From Rhizomicrobium sp. (GTDB taxonomy: Bacteria; Pseudomonadota; Alphaproteobacteria; Micropepsales; Micropepsaceae), in NCBI GenBank assembly GCA_025451875.1, contig JANWJQ010000056.1, positions 1-39,830 on the forward strand: a DNA stretch of 39,830 bases. The letters are read 5' to 3'. Positions within the stretch are counted from its first letter, which is position 1, and the number at the start of each line of letters is the position of its first letter. Shown here piece by piece: positions 25,350-32,275 of the stretch. Under the pieces are notes generated by a model. It searched no databases and was not told where the DNA came from. It saw only the letters and a program-made list of their open reading frames with translations. A program made the translations under genes and the position numbers.

Positions 25350-26017
25350 TTGTGATAGGCGGCGAAGAGCGCGGCGAAGCCCGATAGCGGACCGATGATC
25401 GAGAGAGCGTCCCAGAACAGGCTGGATTCGATGCGCACGACGTCACCCGGATAGATAGCGGCCGGACCGTCGGCTGCGACATAGGTTTCGTTCGTCTCAC
25501 CGGCATGGCGCACGTAGAAACCGCTCTCCACGGCCTTCTCCGTAAAGCCGCCTGCATCCGCGACGGCGTTTTGCACGCTCATGCCATCGACATAAGGATA
25601 GGCGCCCGGGCGGTTCACTTCGCCCAGCACATAGAAAGGACGATATTGCGTGACTTCCACATTCACGCGCGGTTCTTTCAAATAGCCGTCCGAGAATTTC
25701 GCGGTGATGGCGCGCTCGACCGCATTGGCCGACAGACCGGAAACTTTCACCTGGCCGATCAGCGGCAGGCTGATGAAGCCATTGCCATCCACATCGAACG
25801 TGCCGCCCAGATCGTCTTCGCCGTAAACAATGACGCGCAGTTTATCGCCGGTGCCGAGCTTGTAGGTCTCGGCGATCGAAGCGGGCGGTTGAAACGCGGC
25901 GGGCTGCGCCGTCGCATCCTGCGCGCGCGCTTCGCCGATGCTCGCGGCCACCGCAAGCGTCACCGCCGCAGCCACCGCCAGATGCCGGACGAAGCCTGGA
26001 ATCCGCGCCGTTCTCAT
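25346..26017 (-). CDS. Polysaccharide export protein (Wza/GumB/KpsD family)
   Basis: A 223-residue exported protein: a signal peptide (ending near ARAQ, residue 33), then the polysaccharide-export domain (YKLGTGDKLRVIVYGEDDLGGTFDVDGNGFISLPLIGQV, then ITAKFSDGYLKEPRVNVEV) and one SLBB-like segment (YVLGEVNRPGAYPYVDGMSVQNAV). Family members form the periplasmic or outer-membrane part of capsule and exopolysaccharide exporters. Unlike Wza it has no lipobox Cys, and it ends in a hydrophobic stretch (WDALSIIGPLSGFAALFAAY) that may insert in a membrane, as the Wza C-terminal helix does. No polymerase or chain-length gene is adjacent, so its pathway lies elsewhere. Confidence 0.9.
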   Translation of the reverse strand: MRTARIPGFVRHLAVAAAVTLAVAASIGEARAQDATAQPAAFQPPASIAETYKLGTGDKLRVIVYGEDDLGGTFDVDGNGFISLPLIGQVKVSGLSANAVERAITAKFSDGYLKEPRVNVEVTQYRPFYVLGEVNRPGAYPYVDGMSVQNAVADAGGFTEKAVESGFYVRHAGETNETYVAADGPAAIYPGDVVRIESSLFWDALSIIGPLSGFAALFAAYHN

Positions 26018-26129
26018 GGCGCCAGAATAAGGTGGAAGGACTTGATAAAATCCTACGGAACCTTGCGGTTTCTGTGCCGTTTTGGGGCGGAATGGGTGGC
26101 CCGCTACCCGTGGCGGCGGGACTTCTCCA

Positions 26130-26157
26130 GTCCTCCTTCGCCAAGGCTTCGGAGGAC
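26130..26157. repeat. Palindromic element downstream of tRNA-Val
   Basis: GTCCTCC (26130-26136) and GGAGGAC (26151-26157) form a 7-bp stem, with a further GCC/GGC pair inside. Together with the next hairpin it resembles short interspersed palindromic repeats of alphaproteobacteria. It lies 26 bases past the tRNA-Val 3' end on the minus strand and may also act in tRNA transcript ending. Confidence 0.5.
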
Positions 26158-26160
26158 ACT

Positions 26161-26181
26161 CTTCTCGGCTACGCCGCGAAG
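26161..26181. repeat. Second hairpin immediately 3' of tRNA-Val
   Basis: CTTCTCGGC-tac-GCCGCGAAG is an inverted repeat with one mismatch, ending two bases from the CCA end of the tRNA. It forms a tandem-hairpin unit with the element at 26130-26157. Confidence 0.5.
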
Positions 26182-26183
26182 GG

Positions 26184-26258
26184 TGGTGGGCGCGACAGGG
26201 ATCGAACCTGTGACCCCTTCCATGTCAAGGAAGTGCTCTCCCGCTGAGCTACGCGCCC
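26184..26258 (-). tRNA. tRNA-Val (anticodon GAC)
   Basis: A 75-base cloverleaf on the minus strand. The acceptor stem GGGCGCG pairs with CGCGCCC; the D-arm region is TAGCTCAGCGGGAGAGCA; the anticodon stem CTTCC/GGAAG encloses loop TTGACAT with anticodon GAC at 26224-26226; the T-arm contains GGTTCGATCC. The discriminator is A and CCA is encoded. The open reading frame across it on the plus strand is the usual false translation of a tRNA. Confidence 0.97.
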
Positions 26259-26305
26259 GTCCAAACGGGGCGGCACGTATAGCCTCCGGCTCCCGAATAA
26301 CGCAA

Positions 26306-26333
26306 GCCGGGCAGCCCGATGGGGCTGCCCGGC
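26306..26333 (-). terminator. Strong hairpin downstream of the tonB-like gene
   Basis: A perfect 12-bp stem GCCGGGCAGCCC / GGGCTGCCCGGC with loop GATG, starting 24 bases past the stop of the leftward TonB-like gene. The minus-strand tail TTGCGTTATT is only moderately T-rich, but the stem is the strongest in this region. Confidence 0.75.
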
Positions 26334-26357
26334 TCGGAGCGTTGCGGAAATCCCGAT

Positions 26358-26993
26358 TTAACGGGCCTGTTTCAGGTCAAATTTGACCGCAGCCTGCGTG
26401 CTGGACGGGACCGCCACGCCGCCCTGCATGGCAGGTTTGTAGCGCCAATGCGTTTTCACCCAGGCCAGCGCCGTCTGGTCGAGTTCCGGAAAGCCGCTCG
26501 ACGTGGCCACCTGCGCAGCCGAAACAGAACCGTCAGCCGCCACCGTGATCGACAGGATTACTGTCCCCTGCTGGCTGAGCCTGCGCGCCATCGGCGGATA
26601 AGGTGGCGTGGTGTGTGTGCTGCTCATGCCCGACGCCGAACTGTCGGCCTGCTGAACCGGCTGTTGCGGTTGTGGCTGAACCTGAATGCTTTGTGCATTC
26701 GGATCGGGCGCGACCTGAATAAAGGGCTCCGGCGTTTGCTCGGTCGGAACGATCTTCACCATTTGCGGCGTGGGTGGTGGCGCAACCGGTTTGGGTTGCG
26801 CCTGCGGCGTGTCGATCACTTTGGTTTCGAGCACGGGTGGGACGTATTTGGTGAGCTTGATCGCAAGACCGCTAGCCAGCGCCCAAACCAGAACGCCATT
26901 CAATGCGAAAGCGAGACCGATACCGGCATAACGGCGCCAACCTGCATTCGCTTTTTCGAGCGGCGTGTGAAACGTCAATGCGGGGTTGTTCAT
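26358..26993 (-). CDS. TonB-like energy transducer (second of two)
   Basis: A 211-residue protein with TonB layout: a short cytoplasmic N-terminus, one membrane helix (YAGIGLAFALNGVLVWALASGL, residues 22-43), a Pro/Gln-rich periplasmic spacer (PKPVAPPPTPQ, QPQPQQPVQQ), and a C-terminal TonB_C domain (TTPPYPPMARRLSQQGTVILSITV, then LDQTALAWVKTHWRYKPA). TonB proteins pass proton-motive energy to outer-membrane receptors through ExbB/ExbD, which are not in the window. GGAG seven bases before the ATG at 26993 supports the start. The neighbour at 27156-27836 shares the layout and the string THTTPPYPP, so the two probably arose by tandem duplication. Confidence 0.88.
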   Translation of the reverse strand: MNNPALTFHTPLEKANAGWRRYAGIGLAFALNGVLVWALASGLAIKLTKYVPPVLETKVIDTPQAQPKPVAPPPTPQMVKIVPTEQTPEPFIQVAPDPNAQSIQVQPQPQQPVQQADSSASGMSSTHTTPPYPPMARRLSQQGTVILSITVAADGSVSAAQVATSSGFPELDQTALAWVKTHWRYKPAMQGGVAVPSSTQAAVKFDLKQAR

Positions 26994-27155
26994 AATATTG
27001 CTCCGTTCAAAAAATTGCGCGGGCCACAGAACACACCGGAACCTCTTCCCCGGCGTTACCGCGAGACCTGCAAACAGAACGTAGAAATGTGGCGCCTGGC
27101 GGGTTTTTGAGGGGCGCTTTGACGGAAGTTCCGCGGCGCAGGCTGGCGCCGTTAT

Positions 27156-27836
27156 CTAGCGGCGTGCGAAGCGCAGATCGAATTTCACATCCGCCAACAC
27201 CCAAGACGCCACCGGCTTGCCGCCATCCGTCGCAGGCGTATAGCGCCAATGTTTCGAAACCCATTCGACGGCCGCACTGTCGAGCCGCGGACTGCCGCTT
27301 GTCTTCTCGACATCGACGCCGCGAATGTGGCCGCCACTATCCAGCGCTATGCGCAGGCGGACCGTCCCCTGTTCGCCCAAGCGCACGGAAATCGGCGGAT
27401 AAGGAGGCGTCGTGTGGGTGCCCGCGACGCCTTTGGCCGCCATCGGCGGCGCAACGGCAAGGGCTGACAATGAAGGCGTAGAATGGACCACCGGCGCTGT
27501 GGACGGTTTCGCAACCGCGACGGCCGTGATCGCGTGCGGCGACGGCTCGTGATGTGCAATCACGATGTTGGGGACTGGAATCTGTGGAACGCTGGGAGTC
27601 GCCAGTTGCGGCGCGGGCGGCGCGGCAACCGGCTGCACGATTTGCGGCTGCTGCCGATCGATCACGTTCACCTGCAAAACCTGGGGAAGCTGTTCGGCGA
27701 AGCGAACGGCGAGCCCCGTCGCAAGCGCATAAACAAGCGCGATGTGGATGAACCCCACAAAGACGATCGCCACCCATCGTGACGCACGCTTTGCGCCCGG
27801 GGGCGAGGGAACAGCGATAGCGCGAACCTGCAGCAT
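27156..27836 (-). CDS. TonB-like energy transducer (first of two)
   Basis: A 226-residue paralog of the downstream TonB-like gene: one N-terminal membrane helix (WVAIVFVGFIHIALVYALATGLAV), a Pro/Ala/Val-rich spacer, and a TonB_C domain (THTTPPYPPISVRLGEQGTVRLRIAL, then AAVEWVSKHWRYTPA). The spacer is Ala/Val/Pro-rich rather than Gln-rich, so the two differ in reach or partners. I place the start at ATG 27836, five bases after GGAGG plus spacer; an ATG at 27839 and a TTG at 27848 are alternatives. The 162-bp gap to the second copy shows no clear terminator, so both may be cotranscribed. Confidence 0.86.
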   Translation of the reverse strand: MLQVRAIAVPSPPGAKRASRWVAIVFVGFIHIALVYALATGLAVRFAEQLPQVLQVNVIDRQQPQIVQPVAAPPAPQLATPSVPQIPVPNIVIAHHEPSPHAITAVAVAKPSTAPVVHSTPSLSALAVAPPMAAKGVAGTHTTPPYPPISVRLGEQGTVRLRIALDSGGHIRGVDVEKTSGSPRLDSAAVEWVSKHWRYTPATDGGKPVASWVLADVKFDLRFARR

Positions 27837-27956
27837 CATGTCCTCCAAGCGGTGTCTGCCGGGGGAACCTGCATGGTGCGGTCCGCCCGAAGCGCCGCCC
27901 TATCATTGCTTTTGATGTGGGGATCGAAACGCAGAAATTCAAGTTTGTGGAACGGC

Positions 27957-28322
27957 TTACGCGGCGATCATCCGTTCCACTTCCTGCACGATCTCGCGCA
28001 GGTGGAAGGGCTTGGAGAGAACCTTCGCCTGTTTGGGCGCCTGCGATGACGGATGCAGCGCCACGGCGGCAAAGCCGGTGATGAACATGATCTTCAGTGC
28101 GCTATCCATTTCGGCAGCGCGCTTGGCCAGTTCGATGCCGTCCATGCCGGGCATAACGATGTCGGTCAGCAGAAGATCGAAGCGGAATCCCTTGAGGCAG
28201 TTGAACGCCTCGTCGCCATCGCCGAAATCGGTGACCGTGTGGCCGGCCTTCACCAGCGCAGCCGCGAGGAATCGCCGAAGCGACTCGTCGTCTTCCGCCA
28301 GCAGAATGTGCGCCATGGCCAT
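27957..28322 (-). CDS. cpdR: Single-domain response regulator CpdR
   Basis: A 121-residue lone receiver domain with acidic pair Asp11-Asp12, phosphoacceptor Asp54 (LLLTDIVMP), Thr in the FITGF switch and Lys in SKPFHL. The stretch KIMFITGFAAVAL with a following SKPFHLREIV is characteristic of alphaproteobacterial CpdR. In Caulobacter, unphosphorylated CpdR primes ClpXP at the cell pole to degrade cell-cycle proteins; phosphorylation through CckA-ChpT turns it off. The first ATG at 28322 has GGAGG about six bases upstream and is preferred to the ATG at 28316. It diverges from an N-formylglutamate amidohydrolase gene, a neighbourhood I recall from other alphaproteobacteria. Confidence 0.88.
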   Translation of the reverse strand: MAMAHILLAEDDESLRRFLAAALVKAGHTVTDFGDGDEAFNCLKGFRFDLLLTDIVMPGMDGIELAKRAAEMDSALKIMFITGFAAVALHPSSQAPKQAKVLSKPFHLREIVQEVERMIAA

Positions 28323-28349
28323 GGATCCCCTCCCCCGGAATAAAGCCTA

Positions 28350-28366
28350 TTACCGGCGGCCGGTAA
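28350..28366. promoter_or_regulatory. 17-bp palindrome between cpdR and the amidohydrolase gene
   Basis: TTACCGGC-g-GCCGGTAA is a perfect 8-bp inverted repeat around one central base, 28 bp upstream of the cpdR ATG and about 100 bp from the divergent start. It has operator-like symmetry, but no regulator is obvious. It lacks a T-run and is not a convincing terminator. Confidence 0.45.
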
Positions 28367-28464
28367 ATGTCGTTAACGCGCGGCTTTAAGCCCGTTGCGA
28401 AGGGTTGATTGAAGGACCGCAGGGGTGGTCCACTCGCCTTGCAAACACTGGGAATCGGCATCGG

Positions 28465-29388
28465 ATGACGCGAGACGGCGCAAAGCGAGCAGACACCGGC
28501 GGGCGCCAGGATCCCGCACTGGAAAGTCTGTACGCACGCGGTTTCGATCTTTTCCTGCCGGCGCGCCAGCGCGTGCCGTTCGTCTTCGCATCGCCCCATT
28601 CCGGACGCGTCTATCCGCGAAGCTTTGCATTGGCGAGCCGGCTCAGCCCACTGGGACTGCGCCGTTCCGAAGATGCCTTTGTCGATGAACTGTTCGCGGG
28701 CGCCGTCGAACTCGGCGCGCCGATGATCGCCGCGCGTTTTCCCCGCGCCTATCTGGATGCCAATCGCGCGCCGGGCGAACTGGATCCTGCGATGTTTGAC
28801 GGAGCGCTCACCATTCCGGTCGATGCGCTTGGAACACGCGTGAATGCAGGGCTTGGCGTGATCCCGCGCATCGTTCGCGACGGCGCGGAAATTTATCGCG
28901 CGAAACTTCCCGCATGCGAAGCCGAGGAGAGGTTATCGCGACTCTATCGTCCCTATCACGCGGCGCTGGCGGCAATGCTCGAAGAAACCCGCGCACGCTT
29001 TGGCTGCGCCGTGCTGATCGATTGCCATTCCATGCCGTCGGCGGCGGCAATTCCGGACGCGGTGCTGGGCGATCGCTATGGCATGGCAGCGTCGCACGCG
29101 CTGATGCGCCGTGCCGAGCATGATTTCGAGCGCCATGGTTTCACGGTCGCGCGCAATACGCCTTATGCCGGCGGCTATTCCACGCATGTCTATGGCCGCC
29201 CGATGCTGGGCCATCATGCGCTGCAAATCGAGATCAACCGCGCGCTCTATCTGGATGAAGAGCGCATCGAACCGAATGCGCGTTTCGCGGATGTCACCCA
29301 TCGCATCGGCGCGGCATTGCGCGACCTGACGGCTATCGAACCGGCGTTGCTGCGCGCCACCGCGACGCGAGCCTTGGCCGCGGAATGA
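28465..29388 (+). CDS. N-formylglutamate amidohydrolase (HutG-like, second copy)
   Basis: A 307-residue FGase-family hydrolase: PFVFASPHSGRVYP near the N-terminus (metal-binding His in SPHSG), RSEDAFVDELF, YLDANRAPGELD, a central IDCHSMPS with a further metal ligand His, and the C-terminal LQIEINRALYLDE. It differs clearly from the copy at 3372-4475, which belongs to the shorter DHASN subgroup. The reaction is release of formate from N-formyl-L-glutamate, classically the last step of one histidine degradation route; no other hut gene is here. The ATG at 28465 gives the family N-terminus; the upstream TTG at 28405 is unlikely. A strong hairpin lies just after the stop. Confidence 0.9.
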   Translation: MTRDGAKRADTGGRQDPALESLYARGFDLFLPARQRVPFVFASPHSGRVYPRSFALASRLSPLGLRRSEDAFVDELFAGAVELGAPMIAARFPRAYLDANRAPGELDPAMFDGALTIPVDALGTRVNAGLGVIPRIVRDGAEIYRAKLPACEAEERLSRLYRPYHAALAAMLEETRARFGCAVLIDCHSMPSAAAIPDAVLGDRYGMAASHALMRRAEHDFERHGFTVARNTPYAGGYSTHVYGRPMLGHHALQIEINRALYLDEERIEPNARFADVTHRIGAALRDLTAIEPALLRATATRALAAE

Positions 29389-29391
29389 AAG

Positions 29392-29415
29392 GAGCCGCCG
29401 GTTGCCCGGCGGCTC
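29392..29415. terminator. Bidirectional hairpin between converging genes
   Basis: A perfect 9-bp stem GAGCCGCCG / CGGCGGCTC with loop GTTGCC, three bases past the amidohydrolase stop. The minus-strand tail is CTTTCATT, the plus-strand tail is weaker, so it may end transcription mainly from the small leftward gene. Confidence 0.7.
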
Positions 29416-29443
29416 GCTCACAAATCTTCCAGGAATCCGGCGT

Positions 29444-29722
29444 CTAGCTGAACGACTGCGCCCACGTCGCTTCATCGACTTCCTCGACCACGATGCGGAT
29501 GTAGCAATAGCCGAGCACATGGCGGAACAGGCGGCGCACGACCTTGCCGCGATAGTTCTCACGCTCGCCCATGCGGCTGCGCGGAATGTCCACGTAATCG
29601 CCAATGTCCGGGATCAAGCCAAAGCCTGCCTCGTCGCCCAGAACCAGATCCGCGGAGGTGCCGATTTCTTCGGCTTTCGAGGCACCCTTGGCCAGAAACG
29701 TGTAGTCGATCTCGTATTTCAC
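29444..29722 (-). CDS. Small conserved-looking protein of unknown function
   Basis: A 92-residue protein without signal peptide or membrane helix, with alternating strand-like segments (KYEIDYTFLAKG, DYVDIPRSRMG, GYCYIRIVVEEV). I do not recognise it. The start is GTG at 29722, with AAGGA about nine bases upstream. The frame is bounded by a hairpin downstream and by the small-RNA terminator upstream, so it is its own transcription unit; this clean bounding supports a real gene. Confidence 0.6.
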   Translation of the reverse strand: MKYEIDYTFLAKGASKAEEIGTSADLVLGDEAGFGLIPDIGDYVDIPRSRMGERENYRGKVVRRLFRHVLGYCYIRIVVEEVDEATWAQSFS

Positions 29723-29819
29723 AGTGCAATCCTTTGGCAGAAGAGGAATGGCGCATCGTTGCGATGCAGCCGCACGCCCGTCAACCGCAAAGCTTCGTGA
29801 TCGGACCGCTGCGAGCCAG

Positions 29820-29847
29820 AAAAAAGGCCGCTCCCGAAGGAGCGGCC
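29820..29847 (-). terminator. Rho-independent terminator of a candidate small RNA
   Basis: A perfect 9-bp stem GGCCGCTCC / GGAGCGGCC with a 4-base loop (TTCG in the minus-strand RNA), followed on the minus strand by six T. This is the most canonical terminator in the window, and no protein gene on the minus strand lies in front of it. Confidence 0.88.
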
Positions 29848-29940
29848 AAGTTCAGGGAGGAAACGCCCAGAAAGGGCCACGGCATTTCGCTCGGAAGCGT
29901 CATACCGCGTTGCAGCAATATGGCAGCGAAAAATGCCTCT
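29820..29940 (-). ncRNA. Candidate small regulatory RNA with anti-Shine-Dalgarno loop
   Basis: The stretch before the terminator folds well. AGCGAAATGCC (minus strand, 29881-29891) can pair with GGCATTTTTCGCT (29925-29937) with a 2-base bulge. An unpaired linker with GTTTCCTCCC (minus strand, 29855-29864) follows, and then the terminator stem. CCUCCC next to a UUCG-capped terminator is typical of small RNAs that mask ribosome sites, and the wording reminds me of the alphaproteobacterial ar14/suhB RNA group, which I could not verify. The 5' end is a guess from the hairpin edge. A peptide frame crosses the region but runs through the terminator and is unlikely to be real. Confidence 0.6.
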
Positions 29941-29959
29941 GCCAAGCAGGTTCCGCCAC

Positions 29960-29987
29960 GGAAATTATGAAAATCATAATAAATTCC
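29960..29987. promoter_or_regulatory. Fur-box-like palindrome upstream of the candidate small RNA
   Basis: The core ATTATGA-aaa-TCATAAT (29964-29980) is a perfect 7-bp inverted repeat, flanked by GGAA (29960-29963) and TTCC (29984-29987). It matches 14 of 17 positions of the inner part of the E. coli Fur consensus GATAATGATAATCATTATC by eye. It lies about 25 bp upstream of the presumed small-RNA start, where a promoter should be. Binding by Fur is inference; other regulators also use AT-rich palindromes. Confidence 0.45.
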
Positions 29988-30159
29988 GATAGCTAGATAA
30001 AAGTGCAAATGCCGCCCAGTTTTTGTGCGTTGCGGTATAAATTAACGATTTCAAGCACTTTCTCCCCGGATTCACGAAACGATTACCGCGCTGCAACAGC
30101 ACCGTCGTGATTGGCAGGCATCTGGATGCCATAGGCCTTCCACTGATTCGGAGACCGAG

Positions 30160-31080
30160 ATGGCAGAAAATGCCTGGGCACGAGACCTCCACAAGGCTCC
30201 TGCCGCGTTGCGTGGCAGCTCACCGCTTCCCTTTCCTCTTCCAACCCGGCGTGCGCGCGGGACGTCCCAGACACCCGCACATCGCATACGCCATCATCGA
30301 ACGATCTTCATTTCCGACACCCATCTGGGAACGCGCGGCTGCAAGGCCGATGCGCTCGCGGACTTTCTGTCGAAGAACAACTGCCGCACGCTTTATCTGG
30401 TCGGCGACATCGTCGATGGCTGGCGCCTGAAACATCGCTGGTTCTGGCCGGACGCGCACAACCGCGTTCTGGAAGAGATCCTTCACAAGATCGATACGGG
30501 CACGCGCGTCATCTATGTGCCGGGCAATCACGACGAAGTGCTGCGCGACTATTGCGGCCGCGAGATCGCCGGCGTCGAGCTGATGCGCGAGACGGTGCAC
30601 GAGACCGCGGACGGGCGCCGGCTTCTGGTTCTGCATGGCGATCAGTTCGACGGCGTGATCGCTTATGCGCGCTGGCTCGCCTTCCTGGGCGACTGGGCCT
30701 ACACGCGCGCGCTCGAGCTGAACGAGGTCTGCGCGGCAATCCGCAAGGCGTTCGGCCTGCCCTATTGGTCGCTATCCGCCTATCTGAAGAACAAGGTGAA
30801 GAATGCGGTCGAATATATCTGCCGTTTCGAGAATGCCGTTGTCGAAGAAGCGCGCACGCGCGGTCTCGACGGCGTCGTGTGCGGTCATATTCATCACGCG
30901 GCGATCCGGGACATCGACGGCGTCCTCTACACCAATGACGGCGACTGGGTTGAAAGCTGCACGGCCCTCACCGAAGATGCCCATGGAAATCTGGAGATTC
31001 TCCACTGGGCACCTTCCCAAGCAGAGCCCGCGCCAGCCTTCATTTCCGAACCCGCAGAGGGACTGGCCGTCCCAGCCTGA
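30160..31080 (+). CDS. LpxH-like metallophosphoesterase (UDP-2,3-diacylglucosamine diphosphatase family)
   Basis: A 306-residue calcineurin-type phosphoesterase. The metal-binding series is complete: ISDTHLG (Asp53, His55), VGDIVD (Asp83, Asp86), VPGNHDE, LHGDQFD and CGHIHHA. The family includes LpxH, which cleaves UDP-2,3-diacylglucosamine in lipid A synthesis, and related alphaproteobacterial enzymes. The first ~46 residues are Pro/Arg-rich and precede the catalytic core, an extension compared with LpxH. The ATG at 30160 has GGAG six bases upstream. A glycosyltransferase follows closely, a pair seen in other alphaproteobacteria; a role in lipid or glycan envelope synthesis is inferred. Confidence 0.85.
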   Translation: MAENAWARDLHKAPAALRGSSPLPFPLPTRRARGTSQTPAHRIRHHRTIFISDTHLGTRGCKADALADFLSKNNCRTLYLVGDIVDGWRLKHRWFWPDAHNRVLEEILHKIDTGTRVIYVPGNHDEVLRDYCGREIAGVELMRETVHETADGRRLLVLHGDQFDGVIAYARWLAFLGDWAYTRALELNEVCAAIRKAFGLPYWSLSAYLKNKVKNAVEYICRFENAVVEEARTRGLDGVVCGHIHHAAIRDIDGVLYTNDGDWVESCTALTEDAHGNLEILHWAPSQAEPAPAFISEPAEGLAVPA

Positions 31081-31141
31081 AGCTTTGACACCGGAGCGCG
31101 CGCGCGCCGCGCCTCCGGCATTGCTGCGCCATGAGCGCGTG

Positions 31142-32125
31142 ATGATCGTCACCGATGCCTGGAAGCCGCAGGTGAACGGCGTCGTCCGCACCATGGAAAT
31201 CCTCGGCGAGGATCTGCAGGCGCTCGGCCATGACGTGCGCTATGCGACGCCCGAAGGCCGTTTCACCATCGCGATGCCGACCTATAAGGAAATCCGGCTC
31301 GCGATTTTCCCGCGCAAAAGTCTCGAGAAGATGATCGCGGAATTCCAGCCGACGGCGATCCATATCGCCACCGAAGGCACGCTCGGTCTTTCGGCGCGCG
31401 CCATCTGCGTGAAGCGAAAAATTCCGTTCACGACATCGTTTCACACGCGCTTTCCCGAATATGTGAAAGCGCGCTTTCCGTTCATCCCCATCGGCATCGT
31501 CTATTCCTTCCTGCGCTGGTTTCACGGACCGGCGACCGCGATGATGGTGGCGACGCCGTCTCTGCTGCACGAGATGGAAGGCCACGGCTTTCACAATCTC
31601 AAGATCTGGTCGCGCGGCGTGGATGTGGAGCAGTTCCGGCCGATCCCGGATGCGACACTGCCTTTCGCGGGACCGATCTGGCTTTCCGTCGGCCGCGTTG
31701 CCGTGGAGAAGAATCTCGAAGCGTTCCTCGCGCTCGATCTTCCCGGCACCAAGGTGATCGTCGGCGACGGGCCGGCGCGAACGACATTGGAAAAGAAATA
31801 TCCGGACGCAAAATTTCTGGGCCCCAAGACCGGCGAAGATCTCGTGCGCGCCTATGCGGCCAGCGATGTGTTCGTATTTCCCAGCAAGACCGACACCTTC
31901 GGCCTCGTCATCCTCGAGGCGCTGGCCTGCGGTGTCCCGGTTGCCGCCTACCCGGTACAGGGACCGCTGGACGTGATCGGCGATGCGCCATGCGGCGCGC
32001 TCGACACCGATCTGCGCGCGGCCTGTCTGCGGGCCCTGGAAATTCCGCGCGAGGATGCGCGCGCCTTCGCGCTCGCGCGGTCCTGGCGCGCCTGCACCGA
32101 GCAGTTCCTCGCCAATTTGCCTTAG
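31142..32125 (+). CDS. Glycosyltransferase family 4 (GT-B fold)
   Basis: About 327 residues with GT-B architecture: an N-terminal acceptor domain (MIVTDAWKPQVNGVVRTM, then FTTSFHTRFPEY) and a C-terminal nucleotide-sugar domain with WLSVGRVAVEKN, VIVGDGPARTTLEKKYP, and the EX7E-type motif in KTDTFGLVILEALACGVPVAAY. It is close in pattern to the GT4 enzymes that add sugars to lipids or phosphatidylinositol-type acceptors. The start is uncertain: ATG at 31142 places the first strand correctly, GTG at 31139 or TTG at 31085 are alternatives, and the frame opens further upstream inside the phosphoesterase gene without family match. It is probably cotranscribed with that gene. Confidence 0.88.
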   Translation: MIVTDAWKPQVNGVVRTMEILGEDLQALGHDVRYATPEGRFTIAMPTYKEIRLAIFPRKSLEKMIAEFQPTAIHIATEGTLGLSARAICVKRKIPFTTSFHTRFPEYVKARFPFIPIGIVYSFLRWFHGPATAMMVATPSLLHEMEGHGFHNLKIWSRGVDVEQFRPIPDATLPFAGPIWLSVGRVAVEKNLEAFLALDLPGTKVIVGDGPARTTLEKKYPDAKFLGPKTGEDLVRAYAASDVFVFPSKTDTFGLVILEALACGVPVAAYPVQGPLDVIGDAPCGALDTDLRAACLRALEIPREDARAFALARSWRACTEQFLANLP

Positions 32126-32275
32126 CCTCCGCAGGCCCGCCTATGTCCAGCCTGTGGCCGTGGGATCGGTTCAGGCCCGCCCGGAGCCGGGTTGCAACCG
32201 TCGATCCGCCGCGTTGCGGGCGCGCGAGGCCCCAAGTAAGAAAGTCCCGCGCCCCAACCCGGTTTGTACGCTTCC

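Noticed and set aside
26032-26247. Small plus-strand frame ending in a DRDRTCDPFHVKE-like peptide
   Set aside because: This is the common false translation of a tRNA gene on the other strand.
28373-28390. Possible CtrA box between cpdR and the amidohydrolase (TTAA ... TTTAA)
   Set aside because: The spacing between TTAA half-sites is nine bases rather than seven.
29781-30008. 75-codon minus-strand frame over the candidate small RNA
   Set aside because: It reads through the canonical terminator and has no ribosome site or protein-like pattern, so an RNA is the simpler explanation.
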